Source: Kitasatospora viridis (GTDB lineage Bacteria; Actinomycetota; Actinomycetes; Streptomycetales; Streptomycetaceae). From it: a DNA stretch of 64,000 nucleotides. Shown here one piece after another: positions 1 through 8,009 of the stretch (positions are counted from its first letter, which is position 1; each line of letters begins with the position of its first letter). Location: assembly GCF_007829815.1 (NCBI RefSeq), contig NZ_VIWT01000005.1, positions 186,001-250,000 of the forward strand. The letters run 5' to 3'. The position numbers and the translations under genes are program-made. The notes under the pieces are model-generated. The model saw nothing but the letters and a program-made list of their open reading frames with translations, was not told the DNA's origin and ran no database searches.

Positions 1-1
1 C

Positions 2-415
2 GCGGACGAGGTGGTCGACTACCGGGCGGACCCCGACTGGCCGTCCGTCGTGCGGGAGCTGACCGGCGGCCGGGGCGCCGATCGGGTGGTCGACGTGGTG
101 GGTGACCTGGCGCAGTCGCTCGCCGCCGTGAAGGCCTGCGGGCAGGTCGCCTTCGTGGGGCTGCTCTCCGGGCGGACCCCGGCGCTGGATCCGGGGCGGC
201 TGTTCGCCTCAGGGGCCACCGTCCGGGCCCTGGCGGTCGGCAGCCGGGCGCAGTTCGCGGCGATGAACCGGGTGATCGAGGAGCACCGGATCCGCCCGGT
301 GGTCGACCGGGTGGTGCCGTTCGACCGGGCGCCGGAGGCCTTCCGCCACTACGCCTCGGGGGCGGCGTTCGGCAAGGTGGTGATCGAGACCGCGCAGCCG
401 GTCCGTCGGGTCTGA
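2..415 (+). CDS. Zinc-type alcohol dehydrogenase / quinone oxidoreductase, C-terminal part (partial)
   Basis: Only the last ~137 codons are present; the frame is open to the left edge, so the start lies outside the window. The visible part is the second half of a medium-chain dehydrogenase/reductase: the end of the NAD(P)-binding Rossmann domain (GGRGADRVVDVVG followed by the CGQVAFVGLLSG strand-turn) and the C-terminal return to the catalytic fold (FDRAPEAFRHYASGAAFGKVVI, typical of these enzymes). Such proteins oxidise alcohols or reduce quinones/enones with NAD(P)H. The substrate and the presence of zinc ligands cannot be judged because the N-terminal domain is missing. A strong hairpin follows the stop. 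Confidence 0.85.
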   Translation, partial: ADEVVDYRADPDWPSVVRELTGGRGADRVVDVVGDLAQSLAAVKACGQVAFVGLLSGRTPALDPGRLFASGATVRALAVGSRAQFAAMNRVIEEHRIRPVVDRVVPFDRAPEAFRHYASGAAFGKVVIETAQPVRRV

Positions 416-423
416 GCAGCCGT

Positions 424-453
424 CAGGGGCCCCGCCGAGCGGCGGGGCCCCTG
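424..453. terminator. Bidirectional hairpin terminator
   Basis: Perfect inverted repeat with 13-bp arms (424-436 and 441-453) and a 4-nt loop, between two convergent genes whose stops lie at 415 and 466. It is GC-rich without a clear T-run, as is usual in actinomycetes. It probably ends transcription from both sides. Confidence 0.8.
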
Positions 454-465
454 GATGACGTGGTG

Positions 466-897
466 TCAGGACGGGAAGTCGGGGTTCAGCTGGGTCAGCC
501 GGACGTGGTTGCCGGACGGGTCGCGGAAGCCGCAGTCCCGGCCGTACAGGCGGTCCTCCGGCTTGTCCACGAACTCGACGCCCTGGGCGACCAGTCGGGC
601 GTAGTCGCCGTCGACGTCCTCGGTGGTCAGGAAGACGCTGCCGGCGAAGCCCTTGCCGACCACGTCGAGCACCTGCTCCTGGGTCTTGTCGTCCATGATC
701 GGCTGGCCGGGCAGCGCCATCAGGCAGATCGAGACGTCCGGCTGGCTCACCGGGCCGACCGCGAGCCAGCGGAAGTTGCCCATCTCCGGCACGGTGACGT
801 CGGAAGTGACCTGGAAGCCGACCTTCTTGGTCCAGAACTCCAGCGCCGCGTCCTGGTCGTGCACCCACAGCTGCACCGTGGCGATCTTCATGCTCAT
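466..897 (-). CDS. VOC-family (glyoxalase/bleomycin-resistance fold) protein
   Basis: 143 aa, the usual length for a single-unit VOC protein made of two beta-alpha-beta-beta-beta modules. It starts MSMKIATVQLWVHDQDAALEFW, a typical first strand and helix, and has the family's late motif GRDCGFRDPSGNHVRL. Members bind a metal or small molecule and act as lyases, dioxygenases or resistance proteins; no substrate can be assigned here. The start has a GGGAGAA ribosome site just upstream. An AraC-type regulator lies 67 bp upstream on the same strand, so the two are probably one transcript and functionally linked. The stop codon lies in a near copy of the TGACGNNNCGTCA palindrome. Confidence 0.88.
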   Translation of the reverse strand: MSMKIATVQLWVHDQDAALEFWTKKVGFQVTSDVTVPEMGNFRWLAVGPVSQPDVSICLMALPGQPIMDDKTQEQVLDVVGKGFAGSVFLTTEDVDGDYARLVAQGVEFVDKPEDRLYGRDCGFRDPSGNHVRLTQLNPDFPS

Positions 898-964
898 GGC
901 TCTGTTCTCCCACTAGTTCTGGTAACTCCTGCGGCGGTCGTTCGCCCGCCCGCAGGACGTACCG

Positions 965-1405
965 TCAATCTATTGCGGGCCCGTCGGCGCCGTCTTCTCG
1001 AAACGTGCGGTGTTGCGGGCGGCCGTAGGCGCGCAGCACGCAGCCGGGCACCATCGCGTGCGCGGCGGCCGGCGGGAAGGCGGACCGGTAGGCGGCGGGG
1101 GAGCGGCCGTACATCCTGGTGAAGCTGGTGGTGAAGGAGCCGAGGCTGTTCAGGCCGACGTCGAGGCAGATCTGGGCGACCGGCCGGTCGGTGAACCGCA
1201 GCAGGTGCGCGGCCCGCTCCAGCCGCCGGGTCAGCAGGTACACGTGCGGGGACTCGCCGAACGCCTGCCGGAACGCCCGGCTGAAGTGGGCCCGGGAGAG
1301 CCCGGCCGCCGCCGCCAGGTCGCCCACCCCGAGGGGCTCGGCGTACCTGGCGTCGGCGAGGTCCTTGGCACGGAGGAGGTGGCGGGCGGGTGGAAGGTCG
1401 GACAT
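965..1405 (-). CDS. AraC-family regulator, DNA-binding domain only
   Basis: About 146 aa from the ATG at 1405 (an in-frame GTG at 1429 would add 8 residues). The protein is essentially just the double helix-turn-helix: first HTH around LGVGDLAAAAGLSRAHFSRAFRQAF and second around RPVAQICLDVGLNSLGSFTTSFTRMYGRSPAAYR, the AraC signature. No sugar-binding or other sensor domain precedes it, so in size it resembles MarA/SoxS-type activators. It lies directly upstream of the VOC gene on the same strand and is the obvious candidate to control it. A short, poorly conserved tail follows the second HTH. The stop overlaps a one-mismatch copy of the gene-end palindrome. Confidence 0.88.
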   Translation of the reverse strand: MSDLPPARHLLRAKDLADARYAEPLGVGDLAAAAGLSRAHFSRAFRQAFGESPHVYLLTRRLERAAHLLRFTDRPVAQICLDVGLNSLGSFTTSFTRMYGRSPAAYRSAFPPAAAHAMVPGCVLRAYGRPQHRTFREDGADGPAID

Positions 1406-1596
1406 ACCGCCCAGGCTAGGCCGGGGCACCGACAGCCGGCGGTGGCTGCTCGATCCAGGACGAAGGTGCCCCCTGCGGCCGTCGCCAGGTCCGCTCCGGT
1501 GACCAGGGTGCGCGGCGCCCGTGCCCGCTGCGGGGGTGGTGGGCTGAGTGCGGGCCGAGCGGGTAGACCCGGGGCGAGGGAAGTGAGGTGGCCCCC

Positions 1597-1980
1597 ATGG
1601 TCTCCGCGTGGATCACGCTGCTGGCGGTGCTGGCACTGCCTGTGCTGTATGCCGTGGTGGCAATCATCGTGGCGCTCAACCCCTCGAAGCCGGCGCGCAG
1701 TTACCCGGCGCCGCGTCCGGCGCCCCCGCCGAGCCCGGCGCCGGCGCCGGCTCCCAGCCCCACGGGCGAGCCCGCCTCGCACCGCGAGTCCGACGCCTGG
1801 CTCGCGGCGTACCGACGTGCGCATCCCGATGCCACCCCTGCGATGGAGGCGGCCGCCGCGCACGAGTTCTACGAGGACAGGACGAAGTACCGCGGAATGT
1901 CACCGGGCATGAAGTCCGCGCTCAAGGCCATCGAGGAGCAGCAGCGCGGGACCGGCTGGGACGGCGACTGGGCCCGGTGA
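1597..1980 (+). CDS. Small membrane-anchored protein with proline-rich linker (unknown function)
   Basis: 127 aa if read from the ATG at 1597, which has GAGG 8 nt upstream; an in-frame GTG lies at 1588. One strongly hydrophobic segment spans residues 2-26, followed by a Pro/Ala-rich stretch (about 30-60) and a soluble, charged C-terminal domain of about 65 residues (SDAWLAAYRRAHPDATPAM and on). This suggests a single-pass anchor holding a small globular domain away from the membrane. No known family was recognised. Codon use is normal for the neighbours, so it looks like a genuine gene. It stands alone and ends at a strong terminator shared with dctA. Confidence 0.7.
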   Translation: MVSAWITLLAVLALPVLYAVVAIIVALNPSKPARSYPAPRPAPPPSPAPAPAPSPTGEPASHRESDAWLAAYRRAHPDATPAMEAAAAHEFYEDRTKYRGMSPGMKSALKAIEEQQRGTGWDGDWAR

Positions 1981-2001
1981 GGGAGCCACTGCGCTGACCG
2001 G

Positions 2002-2039
2002 GCGTCGACCCCGCCTCGACTGCGAGGCGGGGTCGACGC
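2002..2039. terminator. Bidirectional hairpin terminator
   Basis: Perfect inverted repeat with 17-bp arms (2002-2018 and 2023-2039) and a 4-nt loop, placed between convergent stops at 1980 and 2043. It is one of the strongest hairpins in the window. Confidence 0.88.
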
Positions 2040-2042
2040 GTG

Positions 2043-3410
2043 TCAGGCCGGGCTGCCGACCGCCTCGGGTGCTGCGCCCTGCTCGGGCACGGCGGCGGTG
2101 TGGTCGCCGACCGCCGACTCGTCGAAGGGCAGGTCGCCGGCGAGGACCAGCCGGGCGCGGTCGTGGTCCAGCTCGCGGGTCCAGTGGCCGATCAGCACGG
2201 TGGCCACCGCGTTGCCCGCGAAGTTGGTGAGGGCGCGGGCCTCGGACATGAAGCGGTCGATGCCGACGATCAGGCCGACCCCGTCCACCAGCTCGGGGCG
2301 GTGCGACTGGAGGCCGCCGGCCAGGGTGGCCAGGCCCGCGCCGGTGACGCCGGCCGCGCCCTTGCTGGCGATCACCATGAAGACGAGCAGGGAGATCTGC
2401 TGGCCGAGCGCCATCGGCTTGTCCATCGCCTGCGAGATGAAGATCGAGGACATGGTCAGGTAGATCGCGGTGCCGTCGAGGTTGAAGCTGTAGCCGGTCG
2501 GCACGGTGATGCCGACGACCGGGCGGCTCACCCCGAGGTGCTCCATCTTGGCGATCAGCCGGGGCAGCGCGCTCTCGGAGGAGGAGGTGGAGAGGATCAG
2601 CAGGAACTCCCGGCCGAGGTAGCGCAGCAGGGCCAGCACGTTCACCCCGGCGACCAGCCGGAGCAGCAGGCCGAGCACCACGACCACGAAGATCGCGCAG
2701 GTCAGGTAGAAGCCGATCATGATCACGGCGAGGCTCTTCAGCGCGTCCACGCCGGTGGCGCCGACCAGGGCGGCCATCGCGCCGAAGGCGCCGACCGGGG
2801 CGACCCACATGATCATCGACATGATCTTGAACACCAGCTTCTGCAGGTGCTCGATGCCGCGCAGCACGGGTGCGCCGGCCGGGCCGAGGGCCTGCAGGGC
2901 GAAGCCGGTGAGCAGGGCGACCAGCAGGGTCTGCAGCACCTGGCCCTCGGTGAAGGCCGAGAGCAGCGTGGTCGGGATGATCCCGAGCAGGAAGTCCGTG
3001 GTGTGGGTGGCGCCCTGGGCCGCCTGGGCGTGGCCGGCCTTGGCCAGCGCGGTGGTCAGGTGCAGGCCGGAGCCGGGCTCCAGCAGGTTGCCGACCACCA
3101 GGCCGATGGCCAGCGCCACCGTGGACATGGCGAGGAAGTAGACGAGAGCCAGCCCGCCGACCCGGCCGACCTTGGCGGCCTTGCTGACCGAGCCGACGCC
3201 CAGCACGATCGTGCAGAAGATCACCGGACTGATCATCATCTTGATCAGGTTCACAAAGCCGGTGCCGATCGGCTTCAACTGCACCGCGAAGCCGGGCGCG
3301 GCCAGACCGAGCAGGATCCCGGCCAGCACGGCGCCGAGCACCGCGAGGTAGAGGTACTGGGTGCGGTCGCGGCCGGCTCTGCGCGCGGCAGCGGAGGGGG
3401 AGTCGGTCAT
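2043..3410 (-). CDS. dctA: C4-dicarboxylate:cation symporter DctA
   Basis: 455 aa, close to the usual DctA length (~430-460). It is an inner-membrane symporter of the DAACS family that takes up succinate, fumarate and malate with protons or sodium. Family hallmarks are visible: the serine-rich re-entrant loop STSSSESALPRL (about 274-285) and the substrate/cation motif VPTGYSFNLDGTAIY (about 303-317), plus eight or so hydrophobic segments. The N-terminal ~18 residues are polar and cytoplasmic. It is transcribed divergently from a CitA/DcuS-type sensor kinase and response regulator 110 bp away, a standard arrangement in which the kinase senses the dicarboxylate and induces the transporter. Confidence 0.93.
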   Translation of the reverse strand: MTDSPSAAARRAGRDRTQYLYLAVLGAVLAGILLGLAAPGFAVQLKPIGTGFVNLIKMMISPVIFCTIVLGVGSVSKAAKVGRVGGLALVYFLAMSTVALAIGLVVGNLLEPGSGLHLTTALAKAGHAQAAQGATHTTDFLLGIIPTTLLSAFTEGQVLQTLLVALLTGFALQALGPAGAPVLRGIEHLQKLVFKIMSMIMWVAPVGAFGAMAALVGATGVDALKSLAVIMIGFYLTCAIFVVVVLGLLLRLVAGVNVLALLRYLGREFLLILSTSSSESALPRLIAKMEHLGVSRPVVGITVPTGYSFNLDGTAIYLTMSSIFISQAMDKPMALGQQISLLVFMVIASKGAAGVTGAGLATLAGGLQSHRPELVDGVGLIVGIDRFMSEARALTNFAGNAVATVLIGHWTRELDHDRARLVLAGDLPFDESAVGDHTAAVPEQGAAPEAVGSPA

Positions 3411-3519
3411 CGGGAGGCTCCTTCGCCTGGGTGGGGGCGGTCTAGATGCTCCAGGCGGATGTGGTGCCGGTCACGTTTGCGGTCATTGAGTTCACGCGCG
3501 GTGCGGCAGACTGTCCGAC

Positions 3520-5196
3520 ATGCCCACCACACGCCTCCCCGCCCCGCGCCGGCTGCTCCGCAGCCTGGCCGGCCAGCTCTTCGCGGTGCAGGTGGTGATC
3601 GTCGCCGTGGTGGTGGCGGGCGGCGCGGTGCTGGCCTACGTGTTCACCGCCGACCAGGCCCGGGACACCGCCGCGCGCCAGGTCACCGCCGTGGCCCGGG
3701 CGGTGGCCGACACCCCGAGCGTGCGGGCGGCCGTGACCGGGCCGGACCCGACGGCCGTGCTGGAGCCGTACGCCGAGCGGGTCCGGGTGGACACCGCGGT
3801 GGACTTCGTGACCGTGATGGACACCCACGGCATCCGCTGGGCGCACCGCGACCCGGCGCAGATCGGCAAGCCGTTCCTCGGCGACACCGGCCCGGCGCTG
3901 CGCGGGCGGACGTTCACCGAGACCTACACCGGCACCCTCGGCCCCTCGGTGCGCGCCGTCACCCCCGTCCTGGACGACCAGGGCCGGGTCACCGCCCTGG
4001 TCAGCGTCGGGATCACGGTGCACTCGATCAGCGACCGGCTGCACGGACCGCTGCTCGCCCTGGTCGGGGTGGCCGGCGGCGCGCTGCTGGTCGGCGGGAT
4101 CGGCACCTACCTGGCCAACGCCCGGCTGCGCCGGCACACCCACGGCATGGGCGCGGCCGAGCTCAGCCACCTCTACGAGTACCACCAGGCCACCCTGCAC
4201 TCGGTGCGCGAGGGCCTGATCCTGCTCGACCCGGCCGGCCGGGTGGTGCTCTGCAACGACGCGGCGCGCGACCTGTTGGGCCGTCAGATTGCCGAGCCGG
4301 GTGCCGAGTTCGGCTCCTGCGGGCTGCCCGAGTCGCTGGTCGCGGCGGTGCTCGGCAGCGAGCCGGTGCACGACGAGGTGCACCTGACCCGGGACCGGGT
4401 GCTGGTGGTCAACGCGACGCCGATCGGGCCGAACGCCCTCGGCACCGTGGTCACCCTGCGCGACCACACCGAACTCCAGTCGCTGGCCGGGGAGCTGGAC
4501 ACGGTGCGCGGCTTCGGCGAGGCGCTCGGCGCGCAGGCGCACGAGGCGGCCAACCGGCTGCACGCCGTCGTCTCGCTGGTCGAACTCGGCCGCCACCGGG
4601 AGGCGGTGGAGTTCGCCACCACCGAACTCGCGCTCGCTCAGCGGCTCACCGACCAGGTCGTCTCGGCGGTCGGTGAACCGGTGCTGAGCGCACTGCTGCT
4701 GGGCAAGGCGGCGCAGGCGGCCGAGAGCGGGGTCGAGTTCCACCTCACCCCGGACAGCCGGATCGACGACGGGGTGCTGCCGCCCCGGCTGCCCGCCCGC
4801 GACCTGGTCACCATCCTCGGCAACCTGATCGACAACGCGCTGGACGCCGCGCTGCTGGCCGCCTCGCCGGACGGCGCCGCGCCCGAGGTGGTGGTCACCG
4901 CCAGGGCGGCCGACGGCGAACTGCTGCTGCGGGTCGCCGACAGCGGCCCCGGGATCGACCCGGCCGAGGTCGGCGAGGTGTTCCGGCGCGGCTGGTCCAC
5001 CAAGCAGCAGGCCGGCCACGGCCTCGGGCTGGCCCTGGTCGCCCAGGCGGCCCGGCGCAACGGCGGCACGGTGGAGGTGGGGAGGGAGCGCGGCGCGGTG
5101 CTCACCGTCCGCCTCCCGCTCGAACAGGTCGACCAAGTCGAACACGTCGACCAGGCCGAGCAGACCGAGCAGGCGGAGCAGGCGGTGGTCCGGTGA
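3520..5196 (+). CDS. Sensor histidine kinase, CitA/DcuS (DctS-like) family
   Basis: 558 aa membrane kinase. In order: TM1 (about 18-42), an extracytoplasmic PDC/sCACHE sensor (about 45-170) with the RWAHRDPAQIGKPF motif (106-119) that marks the C4-dicarboxylate/citrate-sensing family, TM2 (about 176-199), a PAS domain (about 222-320), and the kinase core. The phospho-acceptor is H341 in AQAHEAANRLHAV; the ATPase has NLIDNALDAA (435-444), DSGPGI (474-479) and GHGLGLAL (499-506). The C-terminal tail after 535 is a run of Gln/Glu/Val/Asp repeats with no family counterpart. The response regulator start overlaps the stop by 4 bp. It likely senses dicarboxylates to control the divergent dctA. Confidence 0.92.
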   Translation: MPTTRLPAPRRLLRSLAGQLFAVQVVIVAVVVAGGAVLAYVFTADQARDTAARQVTAVARAVADTPSVRAAVTGPDPTAVLEPYAERVRVDTAVDFVTVMDTHGIRWAHRDPAQIGKPFLGDTGPALRGRTFTETYTGTLGPSVRAVTPVLDDQGRVTALVSVGITVHSISDRLHGPLLALVGVAGGALLVGGIGTYLANARLRRHTHGMGAAELSHLYEYHQATLHSVREGLILLDPAGRVVLCNDAARDLLGRQIAEPGAEFGSCGLPESLVAAVLGSEPVHDEVHLTRDRVLVVNATPIGPNALGTVVTLRDHTELQSLAGELDTVRGFGEALGAQAHEAANRLHAVVSLVELGRHREAVEFATTELALAQRLTDQVVSAVGEPVLSALLLGKAAQAAESGVEFHLTPDSRIDDGVLPPRLPARDLVTILGNLIDNALDAALLAASPDGAAPEVVVTARAADGELLLRVADSGPGIDPAEVGEVFRRGWSTKQQAGHGLGLALVAQAARRNGGTVEVGRERGAVLTVRLPLEQVDQVEHVDQAEQTEQAEQAVVR

Positions 5197-5879
5197 TCGA
5201 GGTCCTGGTCGTGGAGGACGATCCGGTCGCCGCCGACGCCCACGCGCTCTACGTCAACCGCGCCGAGGGCTTCCACGCGGCCGGCGCCGTGCACTCCGCG
5301 CGCGACGCCCTGCGCTTCCTCGACCGGGCCCGGGCCGAGGGCCGGCCGGTGGACCTGGTGCTGCTCGACCTGCACCTGCCCGACGGCCACGGCCTGCGCC
5401 TGGTCGGCCTGTTCCGGGCCGCCGGGCACCAGGTGGACGTGATGGCGGTGACCTCGGCCCGGGAGCTGGAGACCGTGCGCCGGGCCGTCTCGGTCGGCGT
5501 GGTGCAGTACCTGCTCAAGCCGTTCGGCGCCGCCACCCTGCACGAGCGGCTGGAGCGCTACGCCCGCTACCGCGCCACCCTGGCCGGCCCGGGCGTGGCG
5601 ACCGGGCAGGACGAGGTGGACCAGGCCTTCGCCGTGCTGCGCACCGCCGAGCGCACCGCCCTGCCCAAGGGCCTGAGCGCGGAGACCCTGGACGCGGTGG
5701 CCCGGGTGCTGCGCGCGGCGCCGGGCAGCGTCACCGCCGCCGAGGCGGGCGCGGCGGCCGGCGTCTCGCGGATCACCGCGCGCCGCTACCTGGAGCACCT
5801 GGTGACCGTCGGCCTGGCGGTCCGCGAGCCGCGCTACGGCCAGGTGGGGCGCCCGGAGCTGGGCTACCGCACCCGCTGA
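5193..5879 (+). CDS. Response regulator, CitB/DcuR (DctR-like) family
   Basis: 228 aa. The N-terminal receiver domain has the acidic pair (EDD, 8-10), the phospho-aspartate D59 in LVLLDLHLPDG, the switch Thr in AVTSARE and the conserved Lys in LLKPFG. The C-terminal part carries the helix-turn-helix typical of this family (VTAAEAGAAAGVSRITARRYLEHLVTVGLA). It starts with GTG inside the kinase stop, so the two are translationally coupled. The partner kinase should phosphorylate D59, and the regulator probably activates dctA, 1.8 kb upstream on the other strand. Its stop TGA forms the left arm of an exact TGACGNNNCGTCA palindrome. Confidence 0.92.
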   Translation: MIEVLVVEDDPVAADAHALYVNRAEGFHAAGAVHSARDALRFLDRARAEGRPVDLVLLDLHLPDGHGLRLVGLFRAAGHQVDVMAVTSARELETVRRAVSVGVVQYLLKPFGAATLHERLERYARYRATLAGPGVATGQDEVDQAFAVLRTAERTALPKGLSAETLDAVARVLRAAPGSVTAAEAGAAAGVSRITARRYLEHLVTVGLAVREPRYGQVGRPELGYRTR

Positions 5880-5916
5880 CGGGCCGTCAGGAGCACGGGG
5901 CACGACGGCCCGTCAG
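5876..5916. terminator. Hairpin between convergent genes
   Basis: Inverted repeat with 13-bp arms (5876-5888 and 5904-5916) and a 15-nt loop that includes both stop codons (5877-5879 on plus, 5913-5915 on minus). Each arm contains a copy of the TGACGNNNCGTCA palindrome, one exact and one with a single mismatch. It probably acts as a two-way terminator. Confidence 0.65.
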
Positions 5917-7637
5917 GAGCGGATCCGGGCCCGGGCGGCGAGCAGCGCGATGTCGTCCTCGGCGTCCTGCGGGGTGAGCCCGCGCAGGGTGGCGTCCAGC
6001 AGGTCGTCCAGGTCGCCGCCGACCGGCAGGTGCAGCCCGGCGAGCCGGGCGAGCGAGGCGTCGATGTCCTCGCCCCGGCGCTCCACCAGGCCGTCGGTGT
6101 AGAGCATCAGCACCTGGCCGGGCGCCAGTTCGCGGGTGGTCTGCTCGTAGCCGCCCAGGCCGGTGCCGAGCGGCGGTCCGGTCGGCACGTCCAGCAGCTC
6201 GATCGGGCGGTCGGCGGTGAGCAGCGCGGGCGGCAGGTGGCCGGCGCTGGAGAGGGTCCAGCGCTGCCGGGCCGGGTCGGCCAGCGCCAGCAGGCAGGTG
6301 GCGGGCCGGGCGGACTCGTTCTCCGAGATCAGGTGGTCCAGCTGGCGCAGGATCCGGTGCGGCGGCAGGTCCATCGAGGCCACGTAGCGCAGCATCGAGC
6401 GGTAGCTGCTCATGTCCACGGCGGCCTCCACGCCGTGCCCCATCACGTCGCCCATCACCAGCAGGGTGCGCCCGAAGGGCAGCCGCACCGTCTCGTACCA
6501 GTCGCCGCCGACCACCGAGCTGGTGCCGGAGGGCAGGTAGCGCGAGGCCAGTTCCAGGTTGGGGTGCGGGCTGCCCGGTTCGGCCAGCAGGGCGCGCTGC
6601 AGCTCCAGGGCGATGCCCTGGGAGCGGGTGTAGCGGCGGGCGTTGTCGATGCTGAGCGCCGCCCGGCCGGCCAGGTCCTGGACCAGCACCACGTCGTCGT
6701 CGGTGAACCCGGAGGGCGAGGCCTCGCCGGTGCGGGCCAGCGAGAGCATGCCGATCAGCTGGCCCCGGGCGGTCAGCGGCACCTCCAGCAGCGCGTCCAC
6801 CCCGGCGGCCCGGTAGGCGGCGGCGGTGGCCGGGTCGGCGGCGGCGCCGGTCAGCTCCTGCGGCGTCAGCTGGTTGACCGCGACGGGCTTGCCGGTAGCC
6901 AGGCAGCGGGCGGCGGCCGTGCCGGGCAGGTAGCGGATCGATTCGCCCGGCAGGGCCAGCTCGGCCAGCCGGCCGCGCAGGTGCGGGGCGCGGGCCACGG
7001 CGGTGCGCCGCAGCCGGGGCACGCTGCCGCCGGCTCCGCTGTCCCGCACGGCCGCCTCCGGCGGCAGCACGTCGATGGTGGCCAGGTCGGCCAGCCGGGG
7101 CACGGTGAAGTCGGCCAGTTCGGTGCAGGTGGTGCCGATGTCCAGGGTGGTGCCGATCCGCTCGGCGGCGGCGTCCAGCAGGGTCAGCCGGGCCCGGGCG
7201 TGCTCCAGGTCGTGGCGGTCCGGGGCCGGTTCGACCGTGGTCACCGCGATCACCAGGCCGACCGGGCGGCCGTGCAGCTCCAGCCGCCGGGCCACGGCGG
7301 TGAGCGGGCGCCTGGCCCGGTCGCCGGGGTGGGGCAGCGGCAGCAGGTCGCTGACGGGCAGCGTCCGGGTGCGGCCGTCGGCCAGCACCCGTTCCAGGGT
7401 CCGGGCCGAGCGGGGGCCCAGCACACTGCCCGTCAGCTGTTCGGCCGGGTGGCCGGTCAGCCGCTGCACGGCCGGGTTGACGTACCGCCAGCGCAGCCGG
7501 AGGTCGAGCAGGGCCAGCCCGAACGGCGCCTGGTCGGTGAGGGCCGACAGCAGGTCCACCGGATCGGCACCCAACTCGGCGGCGGCCGCCTCGATCAGTC
7601 CCCCGTCGGCCCGCCGGTCTGGATCCGCAGGGTCCAC
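5913..7637 (-). CDS. PAS-GAF-PP2C (SpoIIE-type) protein phosphatase
   Basis: 574 aa with a GTG start. Domains: PAS (about 30-110, QAPFGLALLDLRLRWRYVNPAV), GAF (about 160-330, including LLEVPLTARGQLIGMLSLAR) and a C-terminal PP2C/SpoIIE catalytic domain (about 355-574). Metal-binding motifs are intact: VVGGDWYE, VMGDVMGHG, SSAGHLPP, LYTDGLVE and EDDIALL. Such proteins dephosphorylate anti-sigma-factor antagonists in partner-switching cascades that are abundant in Streptomyces. Here no anti-sigma kinase or antagonist gene is adjacent, so the target cannot be named. It is soluble, with no membrane segment, and the PAS and GAF domains suggest small-molecule or redox input. Confidence 0.92.
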   Translation of the reverse strand: MDPADPDRRADGGLIEAAAAELGADPVDLLSALTDQAPFGLALLDLRLRWRYVNPAVQRLTGHPAEQLTGSVLGPRSARTLERVLADGRTRTLPVSDLLPLPHPGDRARRPLTAVARRLELHGRPVGLVIAVTTVEPAPDRHDLEHARARLTLLDAAAERIGTTLDIGTTCTELADFTVPRLADLATIDVLPPEAAVRDSGAGGSVPRLRRTAVARAPHLRGRLAELALPGESIRYLPGTAAARCLATGKPVAVNQLTPQELTGAAADPATAAAYRAAGVDALLEVPLTARGQLIGMLSLARTGEASPSGFTDDDVVLVQDLAGRAALSIDNARRYTRSQGIALELQRALLAEPGSPHPNLELASRYLPSGTSSVVGGDWYETVRLPFGRTLLVMGDVMGHGVEAAVDMSSYRSMLRYVASMDLPPHRILRQLDHLISENESARPATCLLALADPARQRWTLSSAGHLPPALLTADRPIELLDVPTGPPLGTGLGGYEQTTRELAPGQVLMLYTDGLVERRGEDIDASLARLAGLHLPVGGDLDDLLDATLRGLTPQDAEDDIALLAARARIRS

Positions 7638-7781
7638 CCGCCACCTCCTCCACCGTCGGTGAGCTGCCCTGATAGGTGATCACGTTAACGGACGCGGCCC
7701 GCTTCCACGTCTGAGGGACAGTATGTCGGCTCGGTCCGGGCGGCGGAGGTGACCGGGAGCCGTCGGAAAGGGGTTCAGTTG

Positions 7782-7928
7782 GTGGAAGCCGAGGTGGACC
7801 CGTCAGTGGACCGACTGGTTGCGACCGCCGCCGCGGTGGCCAATGCGGTGGCCAACGCGGTGGTCGCCGCGGTCGCCACCGCGGCGGTCGGCGCGGTGGT
7901 CAAGGCAGCGCGTGGGAACGGCCCTTGA
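7782..7928 (+). CDS. Possible 48-aa hydrophobic Ala/Val-rich protein
   Basis: Short frame in the 372-bp gap between the divergent phosphatase and hydrolase genes. GTG at 7782 (with a TTG just before it) has a GGAAAGGGG ribosome site 8 nt upstream. The peptide is acidic at the N-terminus (VEAEVDPSVDRL), then a run of Ala/Val/Thr/Asn that could form one long hydrophobic helix, and a basic end (KAARGNGP). Third codon positions are almost all G/C, like real genes here. However, the middle is a low-complexity GCGGTGGCC-type repeat, which could create such a frame by chance. No family recognised. The rest of the gap (7638-7780, 7929-8009) shows no further gene. Confidence 0.4.
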   Translation: MEAEVDPSVDRLVATAAAVANAVANAVVAAVATAAVGAVVKAARGNGP

Positions 7929-8009
7929 CGGCGCGATAGGTCTAGTCCATTGTCAAGCCCGTATCAACTGCCACGCGTCGCCCCCACCGTTCGCTCGCAG
8001 GAGGATCCA

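Noticed and set aside
2040..4676. An 878-codon plus frame spanning dctA and the kinase gene
   Set aside because: It crosses two well-supported genes on different strands in the wrong frames and is His/Gln/Gly/Arg-rich without any motif.
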